Of a DNA stretch of 64,000 nucleotides, positions 31,776 to 40,096 are shown in pieces. The stretch is taken from contig NZ_QGNX01000001.1 in NCBI RefSeq assembly GCF_003265325.1, positions 930,001 through 994,000 on the forward strand, written 5' to 3'. Each line of letters opens with the position of its first letter. Within the stretch, counting starts at the first letter, position 1. Origin of the DNA: Oceanibium sediminis (GTDB lineage Bacteria; Pseudomonadota; Alphaproteobacteria; Rhodobacterales; Rhodobacteraceae). The notes beneath the pieces were generated by a model that had not been told where the DNA came from, searched no databases, and was given only the letters and a program-made list of their open reading frames with translations. A program made the position numbers and the translations under genes.

Positions 31776-33188
31776 ATGAGCCTGTTGTCCACGCTGATGA
31801 CCTATACCTTGCCGCGCAGCCACACGGTGCGGTTGCGCACGCTGATCTACTTGCGCTGGCTGGCGGTGCTGGGGCAGGCGATCGCGGTTTTCGTCGCGAC
31901 GCAGTATCTGGGCATCGACCTCAGGCTGGACATGATCGCGACGATCATCGGCCTGTCGGTGGCGCTGAACATCGGCCAGTCGCTGATCCTGCCCCAGAAC
32001 ATGCGGCTCAACCAGCGCGACGCCACGCTGACCCTGTTCTTCGACATCTGCCAGCTTGCGGCGCTGCTGTTCCTGACCGGCGGTCTGACCAACCCTTTCG
32101 CGGCGCTGATCCTTGCGCAGACGATCATCGCCGCCAGCGTTCTGACGCTGAACGCGACGGTGTTCCTGGCGGCGGTCAGCCTGTTCTTCATCGGGCTGCT
32201 GGCGCTGCTCCACCAGCCGCTGATGCTGCAAACCGGAGAGGTGCTTGACATCCCGCGCCTGCTGACCATCGGCTCCTGGGCGGCGCTGTCGATCGCGGTG
32301 GTGTTCCTTGGCGTCTATGCCCGGCTTGTCAGCATCGAGACCTCCAACATGTCCGAGGCGCTGACCGCCACGCAACTGGCGCTGGAGCGTGAGCAGAAGC
32401 TGACCGCGCTGGGCGGCGTGGTGGCGGCGACCGCGCATGAACTGGGCACGCCGCTGGCCACCATCATGATGGTCAGCGCTGAGATGGCCGACGAACTGAA
32501 GGACCGCCCCGACCTGCTGGAGGACGTGGAACTGATCCGCGCCCAGGCGCGGCGGTGCCGGGACATCCTGGCCGACATGGGCCGCACCGGGCACGACGAC
32601 TTGCACCTGCGCCACGCCCCCTTCAGCGCCGTGGTGGCAGAGGCGGCGGAACCCCACAGGCACCGCGGCAAGGAGGTGATCCTGCGCATCCGCGGCGAAG
32701 TGGGAGAGACCGCCGGCGCGGACCAGCCCCAGATCCCCCGCCGCTCCGAGGTGATCCACGGCGTGCGCAACCTGGTGCAGAACGCGGTGGATTTCGCCGC
32801 GACGGCGGTGTGGATCGACCTCGATTGGACCGACGAAGTGCTGACGCTGCGCGTCGGCGACGATGGCAAGGGCTATCCCTCGGAACTGCTTGGACGGATC
32901 GGGGATCCCTTCCTGCGCGGGCGTTTCGCGCGCCCCGGCGGGGACCCTGAGCGCCCGGCCTACAAGGGGATGGGCCTAGGGCTGTTCATCGCCAAGACCC
33001 TGCTGGAGCGGACCGGCGCGCGCCTGACCTTCGCCAACGGCTCGAAGCGGGGGAAGGGGACGGTGCCGCTCAGCGAACGCCGCGCGACCGGGGCGATCGT
33101 GGAGGTCGTCTGGCGTCGGGACGAGTTCGAAACCCGGCGCGACACCGTGCGCGGGGCGCTCGGAACGAACCGCCCGCTGGAGGTCTGA
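31776..33188 (+). CDS. regB: Redox-sensing histidine kinase RegB/PrrB
   Basis: A global redox sensor kinase of 470 residues. Six membrane segments fill roughly 25-190, with the quinone-binding heptapeptide GGLTNPF at 102-108. The phospho-acceptor is H221 in AATAHELGTPLATI, and C261 in RRCRDILADMG matches the redox-active cysteine of RegB. The ATPase domain has NLVQNAVDFA and GMGLGLFIA. RegB controls photosynthesis, respiration, nitrogen and carbon fixation genes through RegA. The partner regA is not in this window. The ATG at 31776 has a poorly spaced ribosome site. Confidence 0.95.
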   Translation: MSLLSTLMTYTLPRSHTVRLRTLIYLRWLAVLGQAIAVFVATQYLGIDLRLDMIATIIGLSVALNIGQSLILPQNMRLNQRDATLTLFFDICQLAALLFLTGGLTNPFAALILAQTIIAASVLTLNATVFLAAVSLFFIGLLALLHQPLMLQTGEVLDIPRLLTIGSWAALSIAVVFLGVYARLVSIETSNMSEALTATQLALEREQKLTALGGVVAATAHELGTPLATIMMVSAEMADELKDRPDLLEDVELIRAQARRCRDILADMGRTGHDDLHLRHAPFSAVVAEAAEPHRHRGKEVILRIRGEVGETAGADQPQIPRRSEVIHGVRNLVQNAVDFAATAVWIDLDWTDEVLTLRVGDDGKGYPSELLGRIGDPFLRGRFARPGGDPERPAYKGMGLGLFIAKTLLERTGARLTFANGSKRGKGTVPLSERRATGAIVEVVWRRDEFETRRDTVRGALGTNRPLEV

Positions 33189-33252
33189 CGGCCAGGGCCC
33201 GTGCCAGGGGATTTCGGCCCGACGAGCCAGGCGGAAATGAGAGAAAGCGGCC

Positions 33253-33267
33253 TTAATCAATTGTTAA
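33253..33267 (+). promoter_or_regulatory. CtrA-box-like motif
   Basis: TTAA-TCAATTG-TTAA matches the TTAA-N7-TTAA core of CtrA binding sites. The fifth base of the second half is A where C is usual. It lies in an AT-rich stretch between regB and the PAS gene. CtrA controls motility and related traits in Rhodobacterales. Confidence 0.35.
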
Positions 33268-33291
33268 ACAAGTGGGTGAATAATTGACGGG

Positions 33292-34797
33292 TTGTTAACC
33301 GCATGGAAGGTCGCTCCTCTGTCTGGAATTGCCGCTGTATTCCGTCGCCTTCGAGATGCCCTGCATCTCGGCGTGCCAACCGCGAGGGCTGACCCGGATG
33401 CGCGGCCCTGGTCGATGGAATTCGGCACCGGCGCGTTGCAGGCCGTACACGACCCGCCCCCCGGCGCGCCCGGCGTCGCCCCCGGCCAGACGCCCGAAAC
33501 GGTGGCGGGGTTCCTCGCGCCCAGGGACAAGGCGTTCCGGGATCACCTGGCCGCGCTGGTCAGCGACGGCACGGCGTTCGTCCACCACGGGCTGGACGAT
33601 GGCGCGCGCGCGTGGTGTTTCACGGGCAAGGTGCTTGGCCTGACGCCGGTGCTGCGCGTCCGGCCCGCCACCCAGGCCGAGGGGGCCTTGCTTCAACGCC
33701 TCGATGCCGCGCTACACTTGAAAACCGAAACCCGCCGCGCCGCCGCCCGCGCCGAGTCGGCGCCGCTGGCGGTGTTGGAAAGCGACGCGGCCGGGCGCGT
33801 CACATGGATGAACGCCGCCGCCCGCCGCCTGTTCGGCCCGATCGCGCTGCGCAGCGACCTGCCCGCCGCCAGCCCCTTGCCCCAGACGCACCACGCGGCG
33901 AAGGCGGATCAGACCGTCTGGCTGCGGATCAGCGACACCGACAGCCCGGCCGCGCCCTTTCGCCTGACCTATGCCGAGGTGATGGACAGCACCGTGCGCG
34001 CCGAACAGGCGCTGGAGGGGTTCATGGCGACGCTCGCCGAAACCTTCGCGCACCTGGAAAGCGCGCTGGCGGTGTTCGATCACGACCGCCAGCTCTCGCT
34101 GTTCAATCCGGCGCTGTCGGACCTGTTCGGCCTCGATGCCGCGACGCTGGCGCTGCGCCCCTCGTTCCGGGAATTCCTGGACGCGCTGCGCCGCAACCGC
34201 ATGATCCCCGAGCCGCAGGACTTTCCCGCCTGGCGCGCCCGCCTGATCGAGGCGGCCACTGCGCAAAGCCCCGCCACCTTCCAGGAGGACTGGTCGCTGC
34301 CTTCGGGCCAGATCCTGCGCGTCACCGCCCGCCCGCACCCGCGCGGCGCGATCGCCTTCGTCTTCGACGACATCTCGCAGACCGTGACGCTGGAGCGGCG
34401 CTTCCGCGCCGAGCTGGAGCAAGGGCAGGCGATCCTCGACCACCTGGGCGAGGGGGTGGCCGTCTTCGACAGCTCCGGGCGGCTGGTGTTCGGCAACCCC
34501 GCGCTGGACCGGCTGCTCGAAACCCCGGGCTTCGACGGTACGTTGGCGGAACTGGTGGCGGTGGGCGCAAGCGTGTTGGGCGGGGCGGAGCAGTGGTCGG
34601 CCTTCCGCAGTTTCGCGCTGGCGGCGGACCGGGCGAAGACCTGGGACGCGGTCCTGCCAGGCGGCGACGGGCCGCCGCTGATCCTGCGCGGGACCGCCTT
34701 GCCCGACGGCTCGACCCTGCTCAGCATCCTGGTCCGGGGGGCACAGGCGCATCCCTGGGCCGAGGCAAGCCGCATGCCCGACATGCGCGTCGGATAG
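33292..34797 (+). CDS. PAS-domain protein without a kinase output
   Basis: A soluble protein of up to 501 residues. At least three PAS-like regions are seen, around 150-215 (LESDAAGRVTWMNAAARRLF), 245-360 (VFDHDRQLSLFNPALSDLF, ending FVFDDISQTVTLE) and 370-450 (VFDSSGRLVFGNPALDRLL). No histidine kinase, GGDEF or helix-turn-helix domain follows. The N-terminal start is uncertain: TTG at 33292 gives the longest reading, GTG 33373 and ATG 33415 are alternatives. It lies downstream of regB and could be a signalling partner; its role is unknown. Confidence 0.8.
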   Translation: MLTAWKVAPLSGIAAVFRRLRDALHLGVPTARADPDARPWSMEFGTGALQAVHDPPPGAPGVAPGQTPETVAGFLAPRDKAFRDHLAALVSDGTAFVHHGLDDGARAWCFTGKVLGLTPVLRVRPATQAEGALLQRLDAALHLKTETRRAAARAESAPLAVLESDAAGRVTWMNAAARRLFGPIALRSDLPAASPLPQTHHAAKADQTVWLRISDTDSPAAPFRLTYAEVMDSTVRAEQALEGFMATLAETFAHLESALAVFDHDRQLSLFNPALSDLFGLDAATLALRPSFREFLDALRRNRMIPEPQDFPAWRARLIEAATAQSPATFQEDWSLPSGQILRVTARPHPRGAIAFVFDDISQTVTLERRFRAELEQGQAILDHLGEGVAVFDSSGRLVFGNPALDRLLETPGFDGTLAELVAVGASVLGGAEQWSAFRSFALAADRAKTWDAVLPGGDGPPLILRGTALPDGSTLLSILVRGAQAHPWAEASRMPDMRVG

Positions 34798-34912
34798 CGC
34801 CCCGTCCCCAGGCCGGGGGAAATCCGCCGCGCCCAGGGGGCGGGGCGCGCGCGCCCGCTTGCAACCGCCGCGCCCGACCGGCACAAAGGGACAAAATCCC
34901 GGGGGACGCGCA

Positions 34913-35410
34913 GTGACATCGCCGCATATTCTGACGAGCGAGCAACAGACAAAGGCCGTCGCCGCCGCCCTTGCTCCGGCGCTCGGCCCCGGCGATACGC
35001 TATTGCTGACCGGCCCGGTCGGCGCGGGCAAATCCCTGTTCGCGCGCACCGTGGTGCAGACCCGTCAGGCCGCCGCCGGGGCGGCGGTGGAGGATGTCCC
35101 CTCACCCAGTTTCACGCTTGTGCAGACCTACCAGGCAGGCGACCTGGCGATCTGGCACGCCGATCTCTACCGCCTTTCCGACCCGTCGGAGCTTGAGGAA
35201 CTCGGCCTGTTCGACGCCTTCGAAGAGGCGCTGGTCCTTGTCGAATGGCCCGGCCTGCTGGGCGAGGCCGCCCCGCCGCGCCATCTTGGCGTTCATCTTG
35301 AGCCGCTGCCCGCCACGCCCGAGGCCCGCGCCCTGACCCTGACGCCCGCCGGTCCCGGCTGGGCGGCGGTGCTGCGGGCCGCGCAGTCCGCTCTGGAACC
35401 CGCACCATGA
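34913..35410 (+). CDS. tsaE: tRNA threonylcarbamoyladenosine biosynthesis ATPase TsaE
   Basis: TsaE is the ATPase partner of TsaB-TsaD in making the t6A base of ANN-decoding tRNAs. The protein has 165 residues, with Walker A GPVGAGKS, the family motif SPSFTLVQTY and HADLYRLSD. Start GTG at 34913, with GGGGGA upstream, gives the expected length. It overlaps the AmgK-like gene as ATGA and heads a run of six genes ending at trxA. Confidence 0.95.
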   Translation: MTSPHILTSEQQTKAVAAALAPALGPGDTLLLTGPVGAGKSLFARTVVQTRQAAAGAAVEDVPSPSFTLVQTYQAGDLAIWHADLYRLSDPSELEELGLFDAFEEALVLVEWPGLLGEAAPPRHLGVHLEPLPATPEARALTLTPAGPGWAAVLRAAQSALEPAP

Positions 35411-36417
35411 GCGCGCGCGAAGCGGAGATCGCCGCCTTCCTGTCAGTGTGCGGCTGGTCCGGCGCGTGGCGCGCGGCCCTGGCCGGGGACGCCTCGAACC
35501 GCCGGTACGAACGGCTGACCCACCCCCGGCTCGGCCGCGCGGTTCTGATGGATGCGCCGCCCGCCCGTGGCGAGGACGTGCGCCCGTTCCAGCAGGTCAC
35601 CGCGCGCCTGCGCGCCATGGGCCTGAGCGCGCCGGAAATCCTTGGCGCGGACCCCGCGCTGGGCCTGCTGCTGCTGGAGGATCTTGGCGACGCGCTGTTC
35701 GCCCGCATGGTGCGGGGCGATCCGGGGGCCGAGCCCACGCTCTATGCCGCCGCCGTCGACCTGATCGTGGCCTTGCAGGACACCCCCGGCGCGGCCATCG
35801 GCCTGCCGCCCTATGACGATGCTGTCTACCGGCGCGAAGTCTCGCTGCTGCCTGAGTGGTACCTGCAAGCGGCGCCCGGCGCGGCGGACCGGGGCGACAC
35901 CCTGCGCGAATTGATGCAAGAGGCGCTCGACGCGATGCAATCGCCGCCCGCGCCGGTGATGGTGATGCGCGATTACCACGCGGAAAACCTGGTCTGGCTG
36001 CCCGACCGGACCGGCCACGCGCGGATCGGCCTGCTGGACTACCAGGACGCGCTTGCGGGGCACCCGGCCTATGACCTCGTCTCGTTGCTGGAGGATGCGC
36101 GGCGCGACACGCCCGAGGCCCTGCAAGAGGCGATGGTCGAGCGTTACATCGCCGCGCGCGGGGGCGATGCGGCGGCGTTCCGCCACGCCTACGCGGTGCT
36201 GGGCGCGCAACGCAACCTGAAGATCCTGGGGATTTTCACGCGGCTCTGGCTGCGCGACGGCAAGCCGCAATACCTGGACCTTCTGCCCCGCGTCTGGGGG
36301 CATTTGCGCCGCGACCTGTCGCATCCGGCGCTGACCGGCCTGGCCGCCTGGGTCGCGCGCGAAGTGCCGCCGCCGGACCAAGCCTATCGCGCCGCCCTGC
36401 GCGCGGCGGGGTGCTGA
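35407..36417 (+). CDS. amgK: AmgK-like sugar kinase (N-acetylmuramate/N-acetylglucosamine anomeric kinase)
   Basis: An aminoglycoside-phosphotransferase fold protein of 336 residues. The catalytic loop is VMRDYHAENLVW and the magnesium motif is GLLDYQDALAGHPAYDL. With MurU directly downstream it matches AmgK, which phosphorylates recovered MurNAc at C1 in the cell-wall recycling shortcut that bypasses de novo UDP-MurNAc synthesis (and so fosfomycin). The pair is known from Pseudomonas; function here is by homology and adjacency. Confidence 0.9.
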   Translation: MSAREAEIAAFLSVCGWSGAWRAALAGDASNRRYERLTHPRLGRAVLMDAPPARGEDVRPFQQVTARLRAMGLSAPEILGADPALGLLLLEDLGDALFARMVRGDPGAEPTLYAAAVDLIVALQDTPGAAIGLPPYDDAVYRREVSLLPEWYLQAAPGAADRGDTLRELMQEALDAMQSPPAPVMVMRDYHAENLVWLPDRTGHARIGLLDYQDALAGHPAYDLVSLLEDARRDTPEALQEAMVERYIAARGGDAAAFRHAYAVLGAQRNLKILGIFTRLWLRDGKPQYLDLLPRVWGHLRRDLSHPALTGLAAWVAREVPPPDQAYRAALRAAGC

Positions 36418-36420
36418 GCG

Positions 36421-37119
36421 ATGTGGCCGGTGATGATCTTTGCCGCCGGGCGGGGCACGCGGATGCGGCACCTGACCAGCGATCGCCCCAAGCCCATGGT
36501 GCCCGTCGCGGGCCGTCCGCTGGTGGACCACGCACTGGATTTGCTGGTGGGGGCGGGCGCGACGCATGTCGTCGTCAACGTCCACCACAAGCCCGCGCCG
36601 CTGCTGGCGCACCTGGAGGCGGAGCGCCGCCTCGACATCGCGATCTCGCACGAGCGGGGGCAGCTTTTGGACACCGGCGGCGGACTGCGCCACGCGCTCG
36701 GGCTTCTCGGGGGCTCTCCGGCGGTGACGCTGAACGCGGATGCGGTCTGGTCCGGGCCGAACCCGCTGGCGTTTCTGCGCGATGTCGGCGCACCCGCGCC
36801 AGTGGGCGCGCGGCTGCTGCTGGTCCCCTCGGCGCAGGCCGTGGGGCACCTGGGGGCGGGGGATTTCTTCCTCGGCGGCGATGGAAGGCTGACCCGGCGG
36901 GGGCAGGCGGCGCGCGCGCCCTACGTCTATACCGGGTTGCAGGTGATCGACACCGCGCTGCTGGCGGAGGTGGCCGACGACGCCTTCTCGCTGAACGTGG
37001 TGTGGGACCGGATGCTGAGCCTCGGCACGCTGGAAGGCTGCGTCTATCCCGGGCGCTGGTGCGACGTCGGCCAGCCCGAAAGCCTGCCCCTTGCCGAAGC
37101 GATGCTTGCCGATGACTGA
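36421..37119 (+). CDS. murU: N-acetylmuramate alpha-1-phosphate uridylyltransferase
   Basis: A nucleotidyltransferase of 232 residues. The sugar-nucleotide signature is FAAGRGTRMRHLTSDRPKPM, followed by NADAVW as the metal-binding Asp segment, and it ends with GRWCDVGQPE. MurU makes UDP-MurNAc from MurNAc-1-phosphate supplied by AmgK. It starts 3 bases after amgK and overlaps addB by 8 bases. Related enzymes act on other sugars, but the amgK neighbour makes MurU the best call. Confidence 0.9.
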   Translation: MWPVMIFAAGRGTRMRHLTSDRPKPMVPVAGRPLVDHALDLLVGAGATHVVVNVHHKPAPLLAHLEAERRLDIAISHERGQLLDTGGGLRHALGLLGGSPAVTLNADAVWSGPNPLAFLRDVGAPAPVGARLLLVPSAQAVGHLGAGDFFLGGDGRLTRRGQAARAPYVYTGLQVIDTALLAEVADDAFSLNVVWDRMLSLGTLEGCVYPGRWCDVGQPESLPLAEAMLADD

Positions 37120-40096
37120 CCTGTTCCCCCCGTCCGACGGACCGCGCGTCTTCGCCCTGCCGCCGGGCGTCGATTTCGCCGCCGAGCTGGCCCGGGGCCT
37201 GGCCGATCGCGCCGCCGGGGCCACCCCCGAGGCGCTGGCGGCCACCCGCGTCTACGTCAACACGCAGCGCGCGCAGCGGCGCTTGCAGGCGGTCTATGAC
37301 GCCGCCCCCGTCAGCCTGCCGCCCCGGATCGAGGTGCTGTCCGCCATCGCGCGCGACTGGCCCGGTCTTCCGACCGAAAAGCCCCCGCTCCAGCGCCGGC
37401 TGGAACTGGCCCGCGCCGTGCGCGCCCGGATCGAGGCGGACCCCGGCAGCGGCGCGCTCAGCGATGCCTATGCCCTGGCCGACACCCTGACCGAGGTGCT
37501 GGGCGAGTTGCAGATGGAAAGCGTGCCCCTGTCCGCCATCCTGGATCTGCCGGTGCCCGACAGCGCCACCCATTGGGAACGCAGCGCGCATTTCCTGCGC
37601 ATCCTGCTCGACTACCTGGAGCCCGGGCCCGACGCGCCGATGGACCCCGAGGCCCGGCTGGCCGCCGCGATCGACGCGCAGATCGCCGCCTGGGCCGCCG
37701 CGCCGGTGCAGACGCCGGTGATCATCGCGGGCTCGACCGGGTCGCGCGGGGCGACGGCGCGGCTGATGCAGGCGGTCGCCGGCTTGCCGCAGGGCGCGGT
37801 CGTGCTGCCGGGGCTGGACCCTGATCTGCCGGATGACATCTGGGGCGGCCTTGCCGGGCGTGGTGGGGACGCAGGCGCGGCGGCGGGCCACGGGGTGATC
37901 GATCACCCGCAGGCGATGCTGGCGCGCTTCTGTCACCGCGTCGGCGTCGCGCCCGGCGATGTGCCGCGCTGGTCGGACGCCATCCCGCCCGCGCCGGCGC
38001 GCAACAAACTGATCTCGCTTGCCATGCGGCCCGCGCCGGTGACCGACCAGTGGCGGCGCGACGGCCCCGCGCTGGTGCCGGGCCTTGGCGAGGCGACCCG
38101 CACCCTGACCCTGCTTGAGGCGGAGGACGCGCGAGAGGAGGCAGGCGCCATCGCCTGCGCCATGCGCGCGGCGGTCGATGCGGGGCGACGCTCGGCGCTG
38201 ATCACCCCGGACCGAACGCTGGCGCGGCAGGTGACCGCCGCGCTCGACCGCTGGCGGATCGAGCCGGACGACAGCGCGGGCCGCCCGCTGAGCCTGACGC
38301 CGCCGGGGGTTTTCCTGCGCCTGACCGCGCCGCTGATCGCCGGTGCGCCGGGCGCGGTTGCCCTGCTGGCGGCGCTGAAGCACCCGCTGAGCGCCAGCGG
38401 CGAGGGCGCGCGCGGCCCGCACCTCGGCGCGGTCGCCTGGATCGAGCGCAAGCTGCGCCGGCGCGGCGGCCCGGCGGTTTCGCCTGAGGTCCTGCGCACC
38501 TGGGCGGGCGAGGAGCGAACGACGCCCGAGCAGGCCGCTTGGGCGCTCTGGCTGGCCAGCGTGCTGCCCGCGCCGCTGCCCGCCGGGGACCAGCCGCTCG
38601 ACTCCCTCGTCGCGCGCCACCTGGAGCTGGCCGGAAAGCTGGCCGCGGGCCCCGATCAACAGGGCTCCGGGGGCTTGTGGGAGGAACAGGCGGGCGAAAA
38701 GGCGCTGGCCCTGATGGAGGATTTCACCACCCACGCCCCGAGCGGCGGCGCGCTTGCGGCGGCGGCCTATCCCGGGTTGCTGAGCGACATCCTGCAAGGC
38801 GTCGACGTCCCCGAAAGCGCCTATCTGCCCCATCCCGGCGTCGCCATCTGGGGCCCGTTGGAGGCGCGGACCCAGACCGCGGACCTGATCATCCTCGGCG
38901 GGCTGAACGAGGGCGTGTGGCCCCGGCTGCCGCGCCCGGATCCCTGGCTCAGCCGGGACATGCGCCGCCAGGCGGGCCTGCCGCTGCCGGAACGTCAGAT
39001 CGGCCTGTCCGCCCATGATTTCCAGCAGGCGGCGGCGGCGCAGGATGTGATCCTCAGCCGCGCCAAGCGCGACGGAGAGGCGCCGACCGTGCCCGCGCGC
39101 TGGCTGTTGCGGCTGACCAACCTTCTGAACGGGCTCGGGCCCGAAGGGCAGGCGGCGCTGGGCGCGATGCGCGGGCGCGGCGCGGTGCCGATCGCGCACC
39201 ACCGCGCGCTCGACCCCGGCCCCGAAGCGCCGGTGCCCGCGCTGCGCCCCGCGCCCGTGCCCCCGCCCGACGCCTTCCCCGAGACGCTGCCGGTCACGCA
39301 GATCGACCGGATGATCCGCGACCCCTACGCCGTCTACGCGCGCTATATCCTTGGGCTGCGCCCCCTCGATCCGCTGACCGCCGACCCGGATGCGCGTGAG
39401 CGTGGCACGACGGCGCACAAGGTGCTCGAGGTCTTCGTCGAGCGCACCCGTGACGGCCTGCCCGACGATCCGCTGCCGCTGTTCATGGACACCGTGCGCG
39501 AGGTGTTCGCGCAAAACGTGCCCTGGCCGGCGATGCGCCAGCTCTGGACCGCGCGCATGGCCAGCCTTGCCCCCGCCTTCCTTGAGGGAGAGGCGGCGCG
39601 CCGAACGATCGCCGCCCCCGACCTGCTGGAAACGCAGGGCTCGGTTCCGGTTGACGGGTTGCCCCGCCCGATGACCCTGACGGCCATCGCGGACCGCATC
39701 GACCGGGACGCGCGCGGCGATGTCGCGATCTACGACTACAAGGGCAGCACCCCCTCCGGGCCGGAGGCGCGCGCGTTTCACACGCAGCTTCCGCTGGAGG
39801 CGTGCATGGCCCTGCGCGGCGCGTTCGACGGGGCCGACCCGGCGCAGATCCTCAGCCTGCAACTGATCGGCCTCGACAAGCCGAACGCCCCCTTCGAGCC
39901 CGAGCATGACCCCGAAACGCTGGCGCAGGTCTGGCGCGGGTTGCAGGGCTTCCTGACGCTCTACATGACGGGGGAGGCGCCGTTCTATGCCCGCTCGCGC
40001 GTGCAGAAGACGGCGGATGAGGGCGACTACGACCAGCTCGCCCGCCTGGGCGAGTGGGAGGATGGCGACCCCGCCCCGCCGGAGGAGCTGACATGA
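37112..40096 (+). CDS. addB: Double-strand break repair protein AddB
   Basis: AddB is one subunit of the AddAB helicase-nuclease that resects double-strand breaks for RecA. The protein has 994 residues, the alphaproteobacterial length. The N-terminal half is an inactivated helicase-like region. The C-terminal part from about 730 holds the RecB-type nuclease, with RGTTAHKVLEVF and AIYDYKGS carrying the catalytic Asp/Lys. The start is ATG 37112 inside the end of murU. The stop overlaps the addA start as ATGA. Confidence 0.95.
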   Translation: MTDLFPPSDGPRVFALPPGVDFAAELARGLADRAAGATPEALAATRVYVNTQRAQRRLQAVYDAAPVSLPPRIEVLSAIARDWPGLPTEKPPLQRRLELARAVRARIEADPGSGALSDAYALADTLTEVLGELQMESVPLSAILDLPVPDSATHWERSAHFLRILLDYLEPGPDAPMDPEARLAAAIDAQIAAWAAAPVQTPVIIAGSTGSRGATARLMQAVAGLPQGAVVLPGLDPDLPDDIWGGLAGRGGDAGAAAGHGVIDHPQAMLARFCHRVGVAPGDVPRWSDAIPPAPARNKLISLAMRPAPVTDQWRRDGPALVPGLGEATRTLTLLEAEDAREEAGAIACAMRAAVDAGRRSALITPDRTLARQVTAALDRWRIEPDDSAGRPLSLTPPGVFLRLTAPLIAGAPGAVALLAALKHPLSASGEGARGPHLGAVAWIERKLRRRGGPAVSPEVLRTWAGEERTTPEQAAWALWLASVLPAPLPAGDQPLDSLVARHLELAGKLAAGPDQQGSGGLWEEQAGEKALALMEDFTTHAPSGGALAAAAYPGLLSDILQGVDVPESAYLPHPGVAIWGPLEARTQTADLIILGGLNEGVWPRLPRPDPWLSRDMRRQAGLPLPERQIGLSAHDFQQAAAAQDVILSRAKRDGEAPTVPARWLLRLTNLLNGLGPEGQAALGAMRGRGAVPIAHHRALDPGPEAPVPALRPAPVPPPDAFPETLPVTQIDRMIRDPYAVYARYILGLRPLDPLTADPDARERGTTAHKVLEVFVERTRDGLPDDPLPLFMDTVREVFAQNVPWPAMRQLWTARMASLAPAFLEGEAARRTIAAPDLLETQGSVPVDGLPRPMTLTAIADRIDRDARGDVAIYDYKGSTPSGPEARAFHTQLPLEACMALRGAFDGADPAQILSLQLIGLDKPNAPFEPEHDPETLAQVWRGLQGFLTLYMTGEAPFYARSRVQKTADEGDYDQLARLGEWEDGDPAPPEELT

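Noticed and set aside
36575-39907. A 1110-codon open frame on the minus strand opposite murU-addB
   Set aside because: It is antisense to addB, which has clear nuclease motifs. The frame is open because of the very high GC content and has a skewed Arg/Gly/His/Pro composition with no recognisable domain.
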